A DNA stretch of 34,804 nt from a virus: the IMG/VR virus record IMGVR_UViG_3300030098_000845, positions 5,143-39,946 of that record; one strand, 5' to 3'. The position numbers and the translations under genes were made by a program. How positions within the stretch are numbered: the first letter of the stretch is position 1; each line of letters opens with the position of its first letter. Shown here piece by piece: positions 15,492 through 24,900 of the stretch. Under the pieces are notes generated by a model. That model did no database searches. It worked only from the letters and a program-made list of their open reading frames with translations, and was not told where the DNA came from.

Positions 15492-17414
15492 ATGCCGTTA
15501 ACGAAGTTACAATTTAGACCGGGAGTAAACAGGGAAACTACGTCGTATACTAATGAAGGCGGGTGGTTTGACTCGGATAAAGTACGGTTTCGTTTTGGTT
15601 TGCCTGAAAAAATAGGCGGATGGGTTAAAACTTCTGTCTACAGCTTTTTAGGCGTGTGCCGCGCCCTCCATACGTGGGTTACGTTGGGTGGCACACAGCT
15701 TACGGGTGTAGGTACTTCCGAAAAATATTATGTCAACGAAGGCGGCCAGTATTACGACATTACGCCCTTGCGTGTAACCACTGCTGCCGGTGATGTCACT
15801 TTTACCGCTGTCAACGGGTCAGCGGTGCTTACTGTTACGGATGCTGCACATGGAGCGGTTATTAACGATTTTGTTACTTTTAGCGGTGCTGTTTCTCTGG
15901 GCGGAAATATTACTGCTGCTGTACTAAATCAAGAATACCAGATTACCGAAATAGTTGATGACAGCAACTACAAGATACAAGCCCGTACTGCGGGAACTTC
16001 GATACAAAGTATAACTGTAGACGGTCAACTGAGTCCGACTCTCGTTTTAGCTGACAGTGCTGACACGGGTAACGGTGGTGCTTCTGTGGTTGGCGCGTAT
16101 CAAATCAACACAGGGTTAACGCTGGCAGTAGCGGGCACAGGTTGGGGTGCAGGTACTTGGGGACGTTCTACTTGGGGTTCAGGAATTACTTCTACGACCA
16201 CTAATGAACTACGGGTATACACGCATGACAACTTTGGTGAAGATCTTATTTTTAACGTGCGTGATGGGAATATATTTTATTGGGATGTCAGTGCTAACAC
16301 TCTGGGTACTGATCGAGCTGTTGCCTTATCTACACTAGGCACAGACGCCACTACTCCTACAGTTGCCAAACAAGTTCTGGTAAGCGACAGAGATCGTCAC
16401 GTAATTGTGTTTGGTTGCGATTCGGAGACTAATCCCGGTGTACAAGATCCTTTGCTAATTCGCTTTAGCAGTCAGGAGTCTTTGACTACGTGGACCGCTA
16501 CCGTAGAAAACACCGCTGGTGATTTAAGAGTTGGCGTAGGTTCAGAAATTGTCTGTGCAGTAGAAACAAGACAACAGATATTAGTGTTTACCGATGTGTC
16601 TTTACACGCCATGCAGTTTCTTGGACCTCCGTTTACTTTTGGTATTGATCAAATATCCGAAAACATTACCATTGCCGGACCCATCGCTGCCAAAGCTGTA
16701 GACGACATGGTGTTTTGGATGGGCGTTGAAGAGTTCTACATCTATACCGGACAGGTTCAAAAGTTGCCTTGTACCGTGCGCTCTTACATTTTTAACGATT
16801 TTAACTTAGAACAAAAAGAACTGGTTACTGCTGCTCTAAACAGCTCGTTTGGTGAGATCTGGTGGTTTTACCCGTCCAGTGACTCTACCGAGATTGACAA
16901 GTACGTGATTTATAATTACGAAGAAAAAGTCTGGTCTTACGGTAGTTTGGTGCGTACTTTTTGGTTAGATCGCGGAGTTAACGATTATCCGATGGCAGCA
17001 GGTACTGACGGCTATCTGTACAACCAAGAGTTTGGTCTTAATGATGGCAGCACGTCACCGGCTTCACCGATTACAAGTTTTATAGAAAGCAGTCAGCTAA
17101 GCATTGGCGAAGGCAATGACTTTGTGTTTTTGACGCGATTAATACCCGACGTAACATTTGATGCGTCTACCGATGCGGCTGCAAGCCTCAACATGACCTT
17201 GCAAACACGCAACTATCCCGGTGGCAACTATTTGCAAAACAAAGCCTCGGCTGTCACGCAGACCGCCACAACGCCCGTGGAACAATTTACCGAGGAAACG
17301 TATATCCGACTGCGCGGCAGATCGTTTGCGCTAAAAATAGACTCCAATACGGCGGACATACAGTGGCGGCTAGGCACACCACGGGTTGACGTGCGCCCTG
17401 ACGGGAGGCGCTAG
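15492..17414 (+). CDS. Tail nozzle / packaged-DNA stabilisation-type protein
   Basis: The product is 640 residues. The N-terminus (MPLTKLQFRPGVNRETTSYT, NEGGWFDSDKVRFRFGLPEK, IGGW) is a strongly recognisable start of marine podovirus tail proteins grouped with P22 gp10 and T7 gp12 (stabilisation or nozzle). Later stretches, LGTDATTPTVAKQVLVSDRD, RHVIVFGCDSE, RFSSQESLTTWTATVENTAG and AVDDMVFWMGVEEFYIYTG, fit a beta-propeller-like nozzle body. An inserted module (about 95-215), beginning GDVTFTAVNGSAVLTVTDAA, looks Ig-like. After it comes a Trp-Gly motif, GWGAGTWGRSTWGSG (about 217-231), similar to the start of the 6529 protein. GGGGAG (15482-15487) sets the start. It would seal the tail after the adaptors. 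Confidence 0.74.
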   Translation: MPLTKLQFRPGVNRETTSYTNEGGWFDSDKVRFRFGLPEKIGGWVKTSVYSFLGVCRALHTWVTLGGTQLTGVGTSEKYYVNEGGQYYDITPLRVTTAAGDVTFTAVNGSAVLTVTDAAHGAVINDFVTFSGAVSLGGNITAAVLNQEYQITEIVDDSNYKIQARTAGTSIQSITVDGQLSPTLVLADSADTGNGGASVVGAYQINTGLTLAVAGTGWGAGTWGRSTWGSGITSTTTNELRVYTHDNFGEDLIFNVRDGNIFYWDVSANTLGTDRAVALSTLGTDATTPTVAKQVLVSDRDRHVIVFGCDSETNPGVQDPLLIRFSSQESLTTWTATVENTAGDLRVGVGSEIVCAVETRQQILVFTDVSLHAMQFLGPPFTFGIDQISENITIAGPIAAKAVDDMVFWMGVEEFYIYTGQVQKLPCTVRSYIFNDFNLEQKELVTAALNSSFGEIWWFYPSSDSTEIDKYVIYNYEEKVWSYGSLVRTFWLDRGVNDYPMAAGTDGYLYNQEFGLNDGSTSPASPITSFIESSQLSIGEGNDFVFLTRLIPDVTFDASTDAAASLNMTLQTRNYPGGNYLQNKASAVTQTATTPVEQFTEETYIRLRGRSFALKIDSNTADIQWRLGTPRVDVRPDGRR

Positions 17415-18592
17415 TGGCTGACTCTAAGCTTGGCGCATATTTTCAAGGACTCAGTGAGATACCCGGCACGACAATGGAGTATGTTGCCGAGAGTATACCA
17501 ACCAGTGGTCCGTTTGGTTTGCCTACCGGAACAGACGTAATACAAGGCTTGATGGCAATGGGTGCAGATGCGCGTGGCCTTTTGCAAGGTATGGGACAAG
17601 TAGCTAAAGACGAACCTGTCGCTACTGCACGTGGCATGATTCCTGTAATCGCTGAAACAGAATCGTTAATGGATGCAGACAATTTAATTAGTCAAGCTTT
17701 GGCTGCCGAAGACGCGGGCGATGCTCAAAAAGCCAGCACGCTGCGTCAACTTGCGGTGTTATCGGCATCTGGCGGCATTCCGTTTGTGCCTAAGTTTGGC
17801 AAAGTGGCTCGTAAAGCCATGATGACGCCTAACAACATTGATGAAAAACTTTTGAAATTAGAGCAGAAGATTAAGAATAAACCGGCTGACGCTCCAGCTA
17901 GGCAAGATCTAGGAGAAGGTCGTCAAATTGATTTGCAAGAATCTCCAAAAGATGTAAAGCAAAGAACAGATACTTTGGATGCAGCCAAAATACAGCAAAT
18001 ATCTGAGCTTCCCCGATTAGAACGAGCCAAAGCGCTAAAGTTTGAAACAGATCGAGTGTTGTACCACGGCACAGAAAAACCTTTCTTTGAGCCTGACAAC
18101 AAATTTTCTTCGGACACGTTTGATTTTCCTGACATAAGTGGAATAGACCGTGACCCTAATCTACAATATGACGCTGGACCTTATCTCACGCCTGACGTAG
18201 AAACAGCAAACAAGTTTGCTAACCGTTTTATTAATTTGGAAGCACCTCCTCAACCAAATGTAATTCCGGTGTATGTCAAAGGACCGGGTTTAAAAATAGA
18301 AGACAGGTCAGGGCCGTTTGGCGCACGAATGCGTATGGAAGCGGCGGAAAAGCTTAATATAAATATTGACGAGTTAAATGTACCCGAACAAATTGACGCT
18401 ATTTTAAGGGCGGCCAAAGAAAAAGGATACGGTTACCTTGAGATGGACAACGTGCCGGATATGGGCCGGGTAGCACCACAAATTATACCGTTAGGTCCTG
18501 ATAAAGTGCGTTCAGTGAACGCACAGTTCGATCCACGACGCGAGTTGGAAAGTAACATATCTTACGCGCAAGGAGGCATTGTTACGTTATGA
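17414..18592 (+). CDS. Probable ejected/virion protein with ADP-ribosyltransferase-like domain
   Basis: The product is 392 residues from GTG 17414, preceded by GGGAGG; the start shares one base with the previous stop. Residues 1-200 are helical and Ala/Gly-rich with no recognised domain. Residues about 214-385 follow the order of ART domains found in phage polyvalent proteins. They contain VLYHGT (H218-G-T), a spacer, GPYLTPDVETANKFANRF (Y257, T259), NVIPVYVKGPGLKIED, a GYGYLEM strand with E343, and PQIIPLGPDKVRSVNAQFDP. In this family an acidic catalytic residue usually precedes the last strand, where Q356 stands here. The domain may therefore be inactive or use another acid such as E343. 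Domain recognition is by motif, and activity is uncertain. The end carries AQGGIV, a motif repeated in the 21914 protein. Confidence 0.62.
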   Translation: MADSKLGAYFQGLSEIPGTTMEYVAESIPTSGPFGLPTGTDVIQGLMAMGADARGLLQGMGQVAKDEPVATARGMIPVIAETESLMDADNLISQALAAEDAGDAQKASTLRQLAVLSASGGIPFVPKFGKVARKAMMTPNNIDEKLLKLEQKIKNKPADAPARQDLGEGRQIDLQESPKDVKQRTDTLDAAKIQQISELPRLERAKALKFETDRVLYHGTEKPFFEPDNKFSSDTFDFPDISGIDRDPNLQYDAGPYLTPDVETANKFANRFINLEAPPQPNVIPVYVKGPGLKIEDRSGPFGARMRMEAAEKLNINIDELNVPEQIDAILRAAKEKGYGYLEMDNVPDMGRVAPQIIPLGPDKVRSVNAQFDPRRELESNISYAQGGIVTL

Positions 18593-18885
18593 GCACTCGT
18601 AAAGTAGTAAGACCTCTGTTTCCACAAGCCCCGGCGGACTACAGTCAAAACTATACGGCGGAAGTAGTTAGGGCCTTTTCTGTGTTTCTTGAGCAAGTGC
18701 AGAATCCCGGCGATTTACGGGCCACGACCCTTACGCTGACGGATTTACAAACTAATAATCAAGGTTTAGAAGTAGGTGCGGTATTCCAAGTTGACGGCGT
18801 GCTGCATATTACCTTAGTTAATCAAGCTTACTTGGCGGGTACTTCTGCCACGACAGCGGTTGGGCAAGTAACGGTGACAGTATGA
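18589..18885 (+). CDS. Small virion-region protein
   Basis: The product is 98 residues. The ATG overlaps the upstream stop (ATGA), so translation is probably coupled; an AGGAGG lies 13 bases upstream of the start. The N-terminal half (PLFPQAPADYSQNYTAEVVR, AFSVFLEQVQNPGDLRATTL) looks helical. The second half (TLTDLQTNNQGLEVGAVFQV, DGVLHITLV) is beta-like. The LTLTxLxTxxxGLExGxxF pattern is one I recall from small proteins sited between nozzle and ejection-protein genes in marine podoviruses. A minor virion or tail component is likely. It has no membrane or catalytic features. A 58-base gap follows, containing a GGAG for the next gene. Confidence 0.58.
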   Translation: MSTRKVVRPLFPQAPADYSQNYTAEVVRAFSVFLEQVQNPGDLRATTLTLTDLQTNNQGLEVGAVFQVDGVLHITLVNQAYLAGTSATTAVGQVTVTV

Positions 18886-18943
18886 CGAGTGACAACAACC
18901 CCACTTTGGGCAATAATAAGCAGCATAATAACGGAGTCTTTTT

Positions 18944-20752
18944 GTGAACGATTTTGTGCGTCCAGAATCAATGGAAGTCCCTGATGGCGGTCTAGCCACG
19001 TTTCTTACAGCTACTGTAGGCGATTGGGCAGACGACAATGAGGGCTACATTCCTCCAAGCGGCATAGGCGGCGTAAAGTCTGTAGCTGACAAATTGGCCG
19101 AGTACGGACGTTACGAAGACACTTACATGGTCCATGCTGCCGAAGGCGAGACAGTTATTCCGATGGCGGTGTTTGACGAAAACCCTCGTCTAAAAGAGAC
19201 TTTGTTTAACCAAATGCGTGCGATGGGCATTGATCCAGAGCAATACGTGGTTGGTAGCGAACTTAACTCTTTAAACCCGGTGACAGGACAGCCTGAATTC
19301 TTTTTGAAAAAACTGTTTCGGGGCCTTAAAAAAGCCGTTAAGAAAGTTGTTAAGGTTATCAAGAAAGTAGCGCCGATTGCGCTGTCTATTGGTTTGTCTT
19401 TCACGCCCCTCGGTGCAATTGCTGGTTCTGCTTTAGGTAGCGGTATCGGTACGCTTATACAGGGCGGTAGCCTCAAAGATGCACTCAAGATGGGTGCAAT
19501 AGGCGGTTTAACCGCAGGATTGTTTAAAGGTGTTACGGGCGGTATTGGTTCAAAAATGCAAGGTGGCACATTTGGCAGTGGTTTCAAAGCGGGCATACAA
19601 TCTGGTTTGCCAGACGCCATGAGGGCTTCTCAAGCAGCGGCTCTCAATCAGACAGCCGCGCAAGCCGCTAATCAGGCATTGCCTCCGGCACAAGTTCCGG
19701 CAGGTTCTACCACGGTGCAACCTCCGGCCAATGTTCCGGGCGCAAATTTATCGGGCGCAGATACAGCACAACAGTTAGGGCGTGCGGCTCCAACGGGTAT
19801 AAGAGCGGACATGCAGCAGACGGTAACCGCTCCTCGACTACAAACAGTTTCGGCAACTCCTCCAGTTAAACAGATTAGTTCGCCTTTACCGCAAGACAAT
19901 TTCTTTTACGAACAAAATGCTGTGTTTGACCCTAATGCCGCAGCGAAGGTTACACCGCCCACGCTTGAAGACGCTTTAGTTAAAATGCAAGAAGATGCAG
20001 CGGCGGGTACAGCGGGTGAAGCGGCAGCCCGTGGAATTACTGGAACTCAGGTAGGTCAAAGAACGGCAGCAGGGTTTGACCCTGAATCGTTACGACGACC
20101 GGGGTTTATGGAATCGGTTAAAGATATGTTTGACGGCGGAGGGAATTTTGTTGATGCAGCCAAAGATGTGTTTTTTCCGGGCAAAGTTGATCGGATGCAA
20201 TATATACGAGAAATGTTAGGTTTGCCGGAAACGGCAGGGAAAGCAGCTATTGAGCAAGCCTCTGGTCAGTCGTTGGGTGATTTGTTAACGCAAGTTAGTG
20301 TAGAAATTGGAGAGCAAGGGCTAAACCCAAATTTTCTACGACGTTTCGGACCGGCCGCAGGAGCGGGTCTGGGCATACTAGGTCTTACTGGCGGCTTTGA
20401 AGGCGAAGACATCCCTGTACCAGAAGATCCTTTTGGTTTAGAGGGACAAAGCGCCTTTGATCTGTTAGCGGCTGATCCTCAGAAATACAGGGTATTTTAC
20501 TCAGGTGGTCCTTACAACTTAGGCGGTAAGCCTTACGGCGCAGCAGCCGGTGGATCGACTGACGATTTTCCACGCAGAGACGGCGCGATAGCCGGACCGG
20601 GTACAGGCACATCGGACGATATTCCGGCCATGCTGTCTGACGGTGAATTTGTAATGACTGCTCAAGCGGTGCGTGGCGCAGGAAATGGCGACAGAAAGAA
20701 AGGCGTTCGAAAAATGTATGAGATAATGCGTACTTATGAAGGGGTCGCTTAA
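18944..20752 (+). CDS. Internal/ejection-type protein with cationic helix and membrane-active segment
   Basis: The product is 602 residues from GTG 18944, which follows GGAG (18933-18936) by 7 bases. Residues 58-118 contain MVHAAEGETVIPMAVFDENP and ending YVVGSELNSLNPVTGQPEFF, a stretch widespread in marine phages. Residues 119-143 are a very basic amphipathic helix (FFLKKLFRGLKKAVKKVVKV). About 144-200 are Gly/Ala-rich and hydrophobic (PIALSIGLSFTPLGAIAGSA). The Gln/Ala/Pro-rich middle is low in complexity. The last 60 residues hold GPGTGTSDDIPAMLSDGEFV and RGAGNGDRKKGVRKMYEIM, another recurrent C-terminal module. It probably travels in the capsid and inserts into the host membrane at infection. 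A tape-measure-like role is the alternative. Confidence 0.62.
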   Translation: MNDFVRPESMEVPDGGLATFLTATVGDWADDNEGYIPPSGIGGVKSVADKLAEYGRYEDTYMVHAAEGETVIPMAVFDENPRLKETLFNQMRAMGIDPEQYVVGSELNSLNPVTGQPEFFLKKLFRGLKKAVKKVVKVIKKVAPIALSIGLSFTPLGAIAGSALGSGIGTLIQGGSLKDALKMGAIGGLTAGLFKGVTGGIGSKMQGGTFGSGFKAGIQSGLPDAMRASQAAALNQTAAQAANQALPPAQVPAGSTTVQPPANVPGANLSGADTAQQLGRAAPTGIRADMQQTVTAPRLQTVSATPPVKQISSPLPQDNFFYEQNAVFDPNAAAKVTPPTLEDALVKMQEDAAAGTAGEAAARGITGTQVGQRTAAGFDPESLRRPGFMESVKDMFDGGGNFVDAAKDVFFPGKVDRMQYIREMLGLPETAGKAAIEQASGQSLGDLLTQVSVEIGEQGLNPNFLRRFGPAAGAGLGILGLTGGFEGEDIPVPEDPFGLEGQSAFDLLAADPQKYRVFYSGGPYNLGGKPYGAAAGGSTDDFPRRDGAIAGPGTGTSDDIPAMLSDGEFVMTAQAVRGAGNGDRKKGVRKMYEIMRTYEGVA

Positions 20753-21912
20753 TGGCTAATGAAACCACCACACAGATAGTCAAGGAAGATCCTAGAGTCG
20801 AAGCCTATCGGCTCGGGTTACTACAAGACGTTAAAGATTTAGTTAGTGCGCGGGTCACGGACCCTAACGCTATGCCTCCGGCGTACAAGGTTGCCGGATT
20901 GAGTGGTCTTGAAGACATGGCCGCTACAATGGGGCAAGCAGGAATAGGCGCCTATGTGCCCTATCTGCAAGGAGCAGCCAATCAAGTGGCCGCAGGTCAA
21001 GACTTGGTAGCAAGCGCGGCCGTGCCTACGTTAGGTCAAGGGCAACAGTATTTGCAAGAAGCAGGTCGTCTAGCCCAACAACTGCGTGAGATTCCGTATC
21101 AATATCAAACGGCTGCGGGCGAAGGAATGCTTGCCAGTGCGGGGACTTTCGATCCTTCTACTCAAGTGTCTAGTTTTGAAAACCCTTATGAAGATGCCGT
21201 GGTTCAACAAACCCTGCAAGATATCCAAGATCAAGGCGATGTACAGCTTCAACGGCAACGAGCCAATGCCGTCGCTAGTGGTGCGTTTGGTGGATCGCGC
21301 TCCGGCATCATGGATTCTGAACTGGCTGCTAATATACTACGAGAACAAGGCAGAGCCGCCGGTAACCTGCGTCAGCAAGGTTATGAGTCTGCACGAAATG
21401 CAGCGCAGCAAGCTTTTGAGAACACTCAGCAACGTCGATTAGCCGCCTCTCAAGGTATTGGCGATCTGGGTATCAACTACGGGCAGCTTAGTCAGGCCGA
21501 TATTGGGCAGATGCAAGGTATCGGACAGGGGCTTGGTTCTCTTGCCGGACAGTACGCGGCTCTCGGATCACAGGCCGCCAACCTTGGCTTACAGCAAGCC
21601 GGGTTAGGTGAGATGGCTCAAAGGTCAAATCTGTCGGATATTCAAACACTTACTGCGTTGGGTGCAATGCAACGTGGTCAACAGCAAGCAGAGCTAGACG
21701 CTCAAAGACAAACGCGCATGGATCAATTAGCCGCGCCATATCAACAACTAGGTTTCTTGTCCGACGTTTATCGCGGCACTCCAACAAGTCAAGCTACTAT
21801 TACTCAGCAAGGCGGGGGACAATCTCCGTCCACAGCGCAACAAGTGTTGGGTCTAGGAATCGCGGGCCTTGGAGCAGTACAAGGAGCACGAACTATGGGA
21901 TTAGGTTTCTAA
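20752..21912 (+). CDS. Helical internal virion protein
   Basis: The product is 386 residues, almost entirely Ala/Gln/Gly-rich and helical. An N-terminal module has RVEAYRLGLLQDVKDLVSAR and AYKVAGLSGLEDMAATMGQA. A conserved core (FENPYEDAVVQQTLQDIQDQ, GDVQLQRQRANAVASGAFGG, SRSGI) is one I recognise from marine phage proteins next to other internal proteins. The remainder is a long coiled-coil-like stretch of Gln-rich repeats, ending in a glycine-rich hydrophobic segment (LGLGIAGLGAVQGARTMGLG). Start and stop are tightly packed with both neighbours. It may be part of an internal core or trans-envelope channel, as T7 gp14-16 form, but no direct sequence relation to those is claimed. Confidence 0.62.
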   Translation: MANETTTQIVKEDPRVEAYRLGLLQDVKDLVSARVTDPNAMPPAYKVAGLSGLEDMAATMGQAGIGAYVPYLQGAANQVAAGQDLVASAAVPTLGQGQQYLQEAGRLAQQLREIPYQYQTAAGEGMLASAGTFDPSTQVSSFENPYEDAVVQQTLQDIQDQGDVQLQRQRANAVASGAFGGSRSGIMDSELAANILREQGRAAGNLRQQGYESARNAAQQAFENTQQRRLAASQGIGDLGINYGQLSQADIGQMQGIGQGLGSLAGQYAALGSQAANLGLQQAGLGEMAQRSNLSDIQTLTALGAMQRGQQQAELDAQRQTRMDQLAAPYQQLGFLSDVYRGTPTSQATITQQGGGQSPSTAQQVLGLGIAGLGAVQGARTMGLGF

Positions 21913-21913
21913 T

Positions 21914-24900
21914 ATGAGCGTACTTCAAAGACCAATGTTTCTGAAAAAAGGCGGGGAAGTTTTTCCTGATCTCAGCGGTGACGGCAAAGTTACGCGCAAA
22001 GACATCTTGATGGGTCGAGGTGTCATCCCACAAAACAAAAATCGCGGTGGTTTGATGCGTCACGACGAACGCACCATTCGCAACGTAGACGACGAGATTT
22101 ACCGTATCGCTCCTAAAACACACAGCAGGGGTCGAGAACGAATGGATGCACGAGAAGAATACGCTCGTGATCTGAGAGAAAAAGATTATTTAAGAGCGCA
22201 GATGAACCGTCTAGCCAATGGCGGTCAGCCGATGCCTATGATGGACCCGGCTATGATGCAGCCTCCTATGCCTATGCTCCCGGCTCCCGCGCCAGAGCAG
22301 CAAGTGCAACTGACAGAAGCCTCTGCGGCGCAACAAGGCGAAGCGTTAGGTCAAGAATACCTTGATGAGATGATGACAGGTATTGATACCGCAGACAGCA
22401 CGGAAGAATTAATCGACGCTATCCGGGGTGATGACCGAAGTTTACAAGACCGCTATGACGAGCTTGCTAACTTTGTCGGTGAGCGAGACGCTTCCGCTAC
22501 GCCGGAGTCTGTTCTGACGTTGGTGCAACCGACTATTATGATGACAGAGCAAGGCGCAATGGATTCTGGTATCGGTGAGCTAATGCAAGGCATCACTGGC
22601 GAAGTTGAAATGGAGACAGAGATGGGCGCACCTACGCCGATGGGACAAGGCGTGGGCGAACTGATGATGAGCGAGTCTGTCGAAGAGGTTATACCTGAAA
22701 TGAACGCAGGTGGTCCGGTGCAACGGTTTGCCAACGGAGGGACTCCTGACCTTTCTAATATTTTAGACCAATATCAATCACTTACGGCCCCTTCCACAGC
22801 GGATGAATTTAGTTCAATGGTGGATGCGCGTATGCCTATATATCAACGTCTGTTGGGCGACACTGATCAAACTAAACAAGATTTACAGTCCAAACTTTAT
22901 TTTGACATTGCTCAAGCCGGTTTAAACCTTGCTTCGGGTACAGACCCACGTACTGGACAATCAATGGCAGGTAAGCCGTTAGCGTCGCAAATAGCCTCTG
23001 CTGCTCAACCAGTGGCAGCAAGCGCAGGAGCGGGAGCTAGGGAATTGCGTAACATAGAGCGTGCCGCAGCGGCAGGAGCTTTACAATCGGCTGAGTCCGC
23101 CGAAGCCGCAAGGATTGGCGCTGCACGAGGCATACAAGCCGACTTGTTTAAGAGTGCGGCCGGGTTAGCAAGACAACTGGAAGGACAAGACTTTACGGCA
23201 CGTGAAAACGAACGTAATCGAAAGTTTCAACGAGGCGAAGGTGAAAGCGATCGTTCACTACAAGAACGGTTAGCCACAGAAAGAAACAGTTTAACCGAAC
23301 GCTTGTTTGATAAAGAAACAGCGCGACGATTAGACGAAATTTTAAAACAAGGTGGCGTGCGAAAAGAACTGATTAATGAGGAAGGCGAAGTTCAAATAGG
23401 ACTAATAGACGCCAATCTGGTCGCTCAATTAAAACGAGACGGCAAATTAAATGAGTATGAAATTGGTCTTATTGAAGCAAGAAAGAACGCCGAAGAGGAT
23501 TTATATGCTGTACGCGGGCAGGAAGAGCGTGCGACTGAGCGTTTACGAATTGCTGCACGAGCGGGCTTGCAAGACGATCAACAGGCTCACGCTTTAGAAA
23601 TACAAAGTAGAGACATTGCGGAGAACAGGCGCCAGTTCGACGCCAATTTAGAGCTTCTAACTCAGCGTTTGAAGTTAGATCAAAACGCCTTGTCAGATTT
23701 GTCGAAGTTTAGACAGTCGCAACAAACGATTGCAGCGCAAAACGCCGATTCGCTTGAGTATTTACGTGAGTGGGATGTTTTCTTCCAAGAGAAGGGCATC
23801 AATTTACAAGAGGAAGCTCAAAAGTTTGGTATGAATTTGCAAGAGCAAGCGGCCGAATTAGCAGAACAACAACAAGCTTTTAGGCAAAGATATCAAGACG
23901 CTCAACTGAAATTGCAACAAGAGTTAGAAAAAGCCGCCGCAATTTTAGACGTGGAAAATTTAAGCCTTGATGCTTATCAGGCCACAACTGATCGAATAAC
24001 TGCGCTTTCCAGCATGCAAACCGACTACACTAAAATATTTGGGGGTAGTCAAGAAGGGATCATGCGAGGCATTCTTTCAAACACCGAAGCGTTGCAACGA
24101 TTTGGTTTGGGACAATCTTCGCCTGACGAAGCTCAACAAATTATAACATCGATGGAGTTTTTGAGCCGACCGACCATGAGTTATGATCCAAGGACAGGCG
24201 CTCAAGTTTATTCAAACCCAATATTACCAAGTGCCGTGGTCGAGGCAGCTAGGCTTTACGAACAAAACGTCGGACCGATGTTTGCTCAAGGAGGCCCCGT
24301 TGTAAAACTAGCTAATGGCGGTGATCCTCAAATGACGGAATTTGAGCGAAGGATGATGCGACAACCACGTTCATCTATAGAGCCTACTCCTCCCCCAGAA
24401 GGTATGATTGTTGATGAGACACTAAGTTTTGAAGAGGCTACTGGCCCCATCAGTGGGTTAAAGAGAGGTCTCAACGTATTCGGAGGCACAGGACGAGAAT
24501 TTGGGTTACCTGTTTCTGCGCCGTATATGGAGGTAGATGAAGCTTCCGAACAGTTAAGAGCAGTTTCTAATATGACTCAACGCTTTATTCGCAACTCGGC
24601 AACCTCGGGCAGACCTTTGGCTCTTGAAATTGAAGCTTTGGCTGCTGAGATTGCACAACCGGGCGCGTTTAGAATGGACGAGACTACTTTGGTTAAATTG
24701 CAAACTATGAGAAATCAATTGAAAGAAGTACAAAGTTTGGCGGCAAGTGTGTTAGAAGCTCCACAAGCTTTTGATCAAAAGGTGGTTATCGGGGCACGGG
24801 AAGATTTGAGTTCTTTGACCCCTCTACTTGATAACTACGACGAAATAATTAAATCTTACCAAATCGGATTAGGTAAATTAGACAAGCCTGATCCTGCAAT

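Noticed and set aside
19123-19620. 165-residue open frame on the minus strand
   Set aside because: It lies wholly inside the 602-residue + strand gene, has proline-rich low-complexity content typical of an antisense shadow, and has no promoter or ribosome-binding site.
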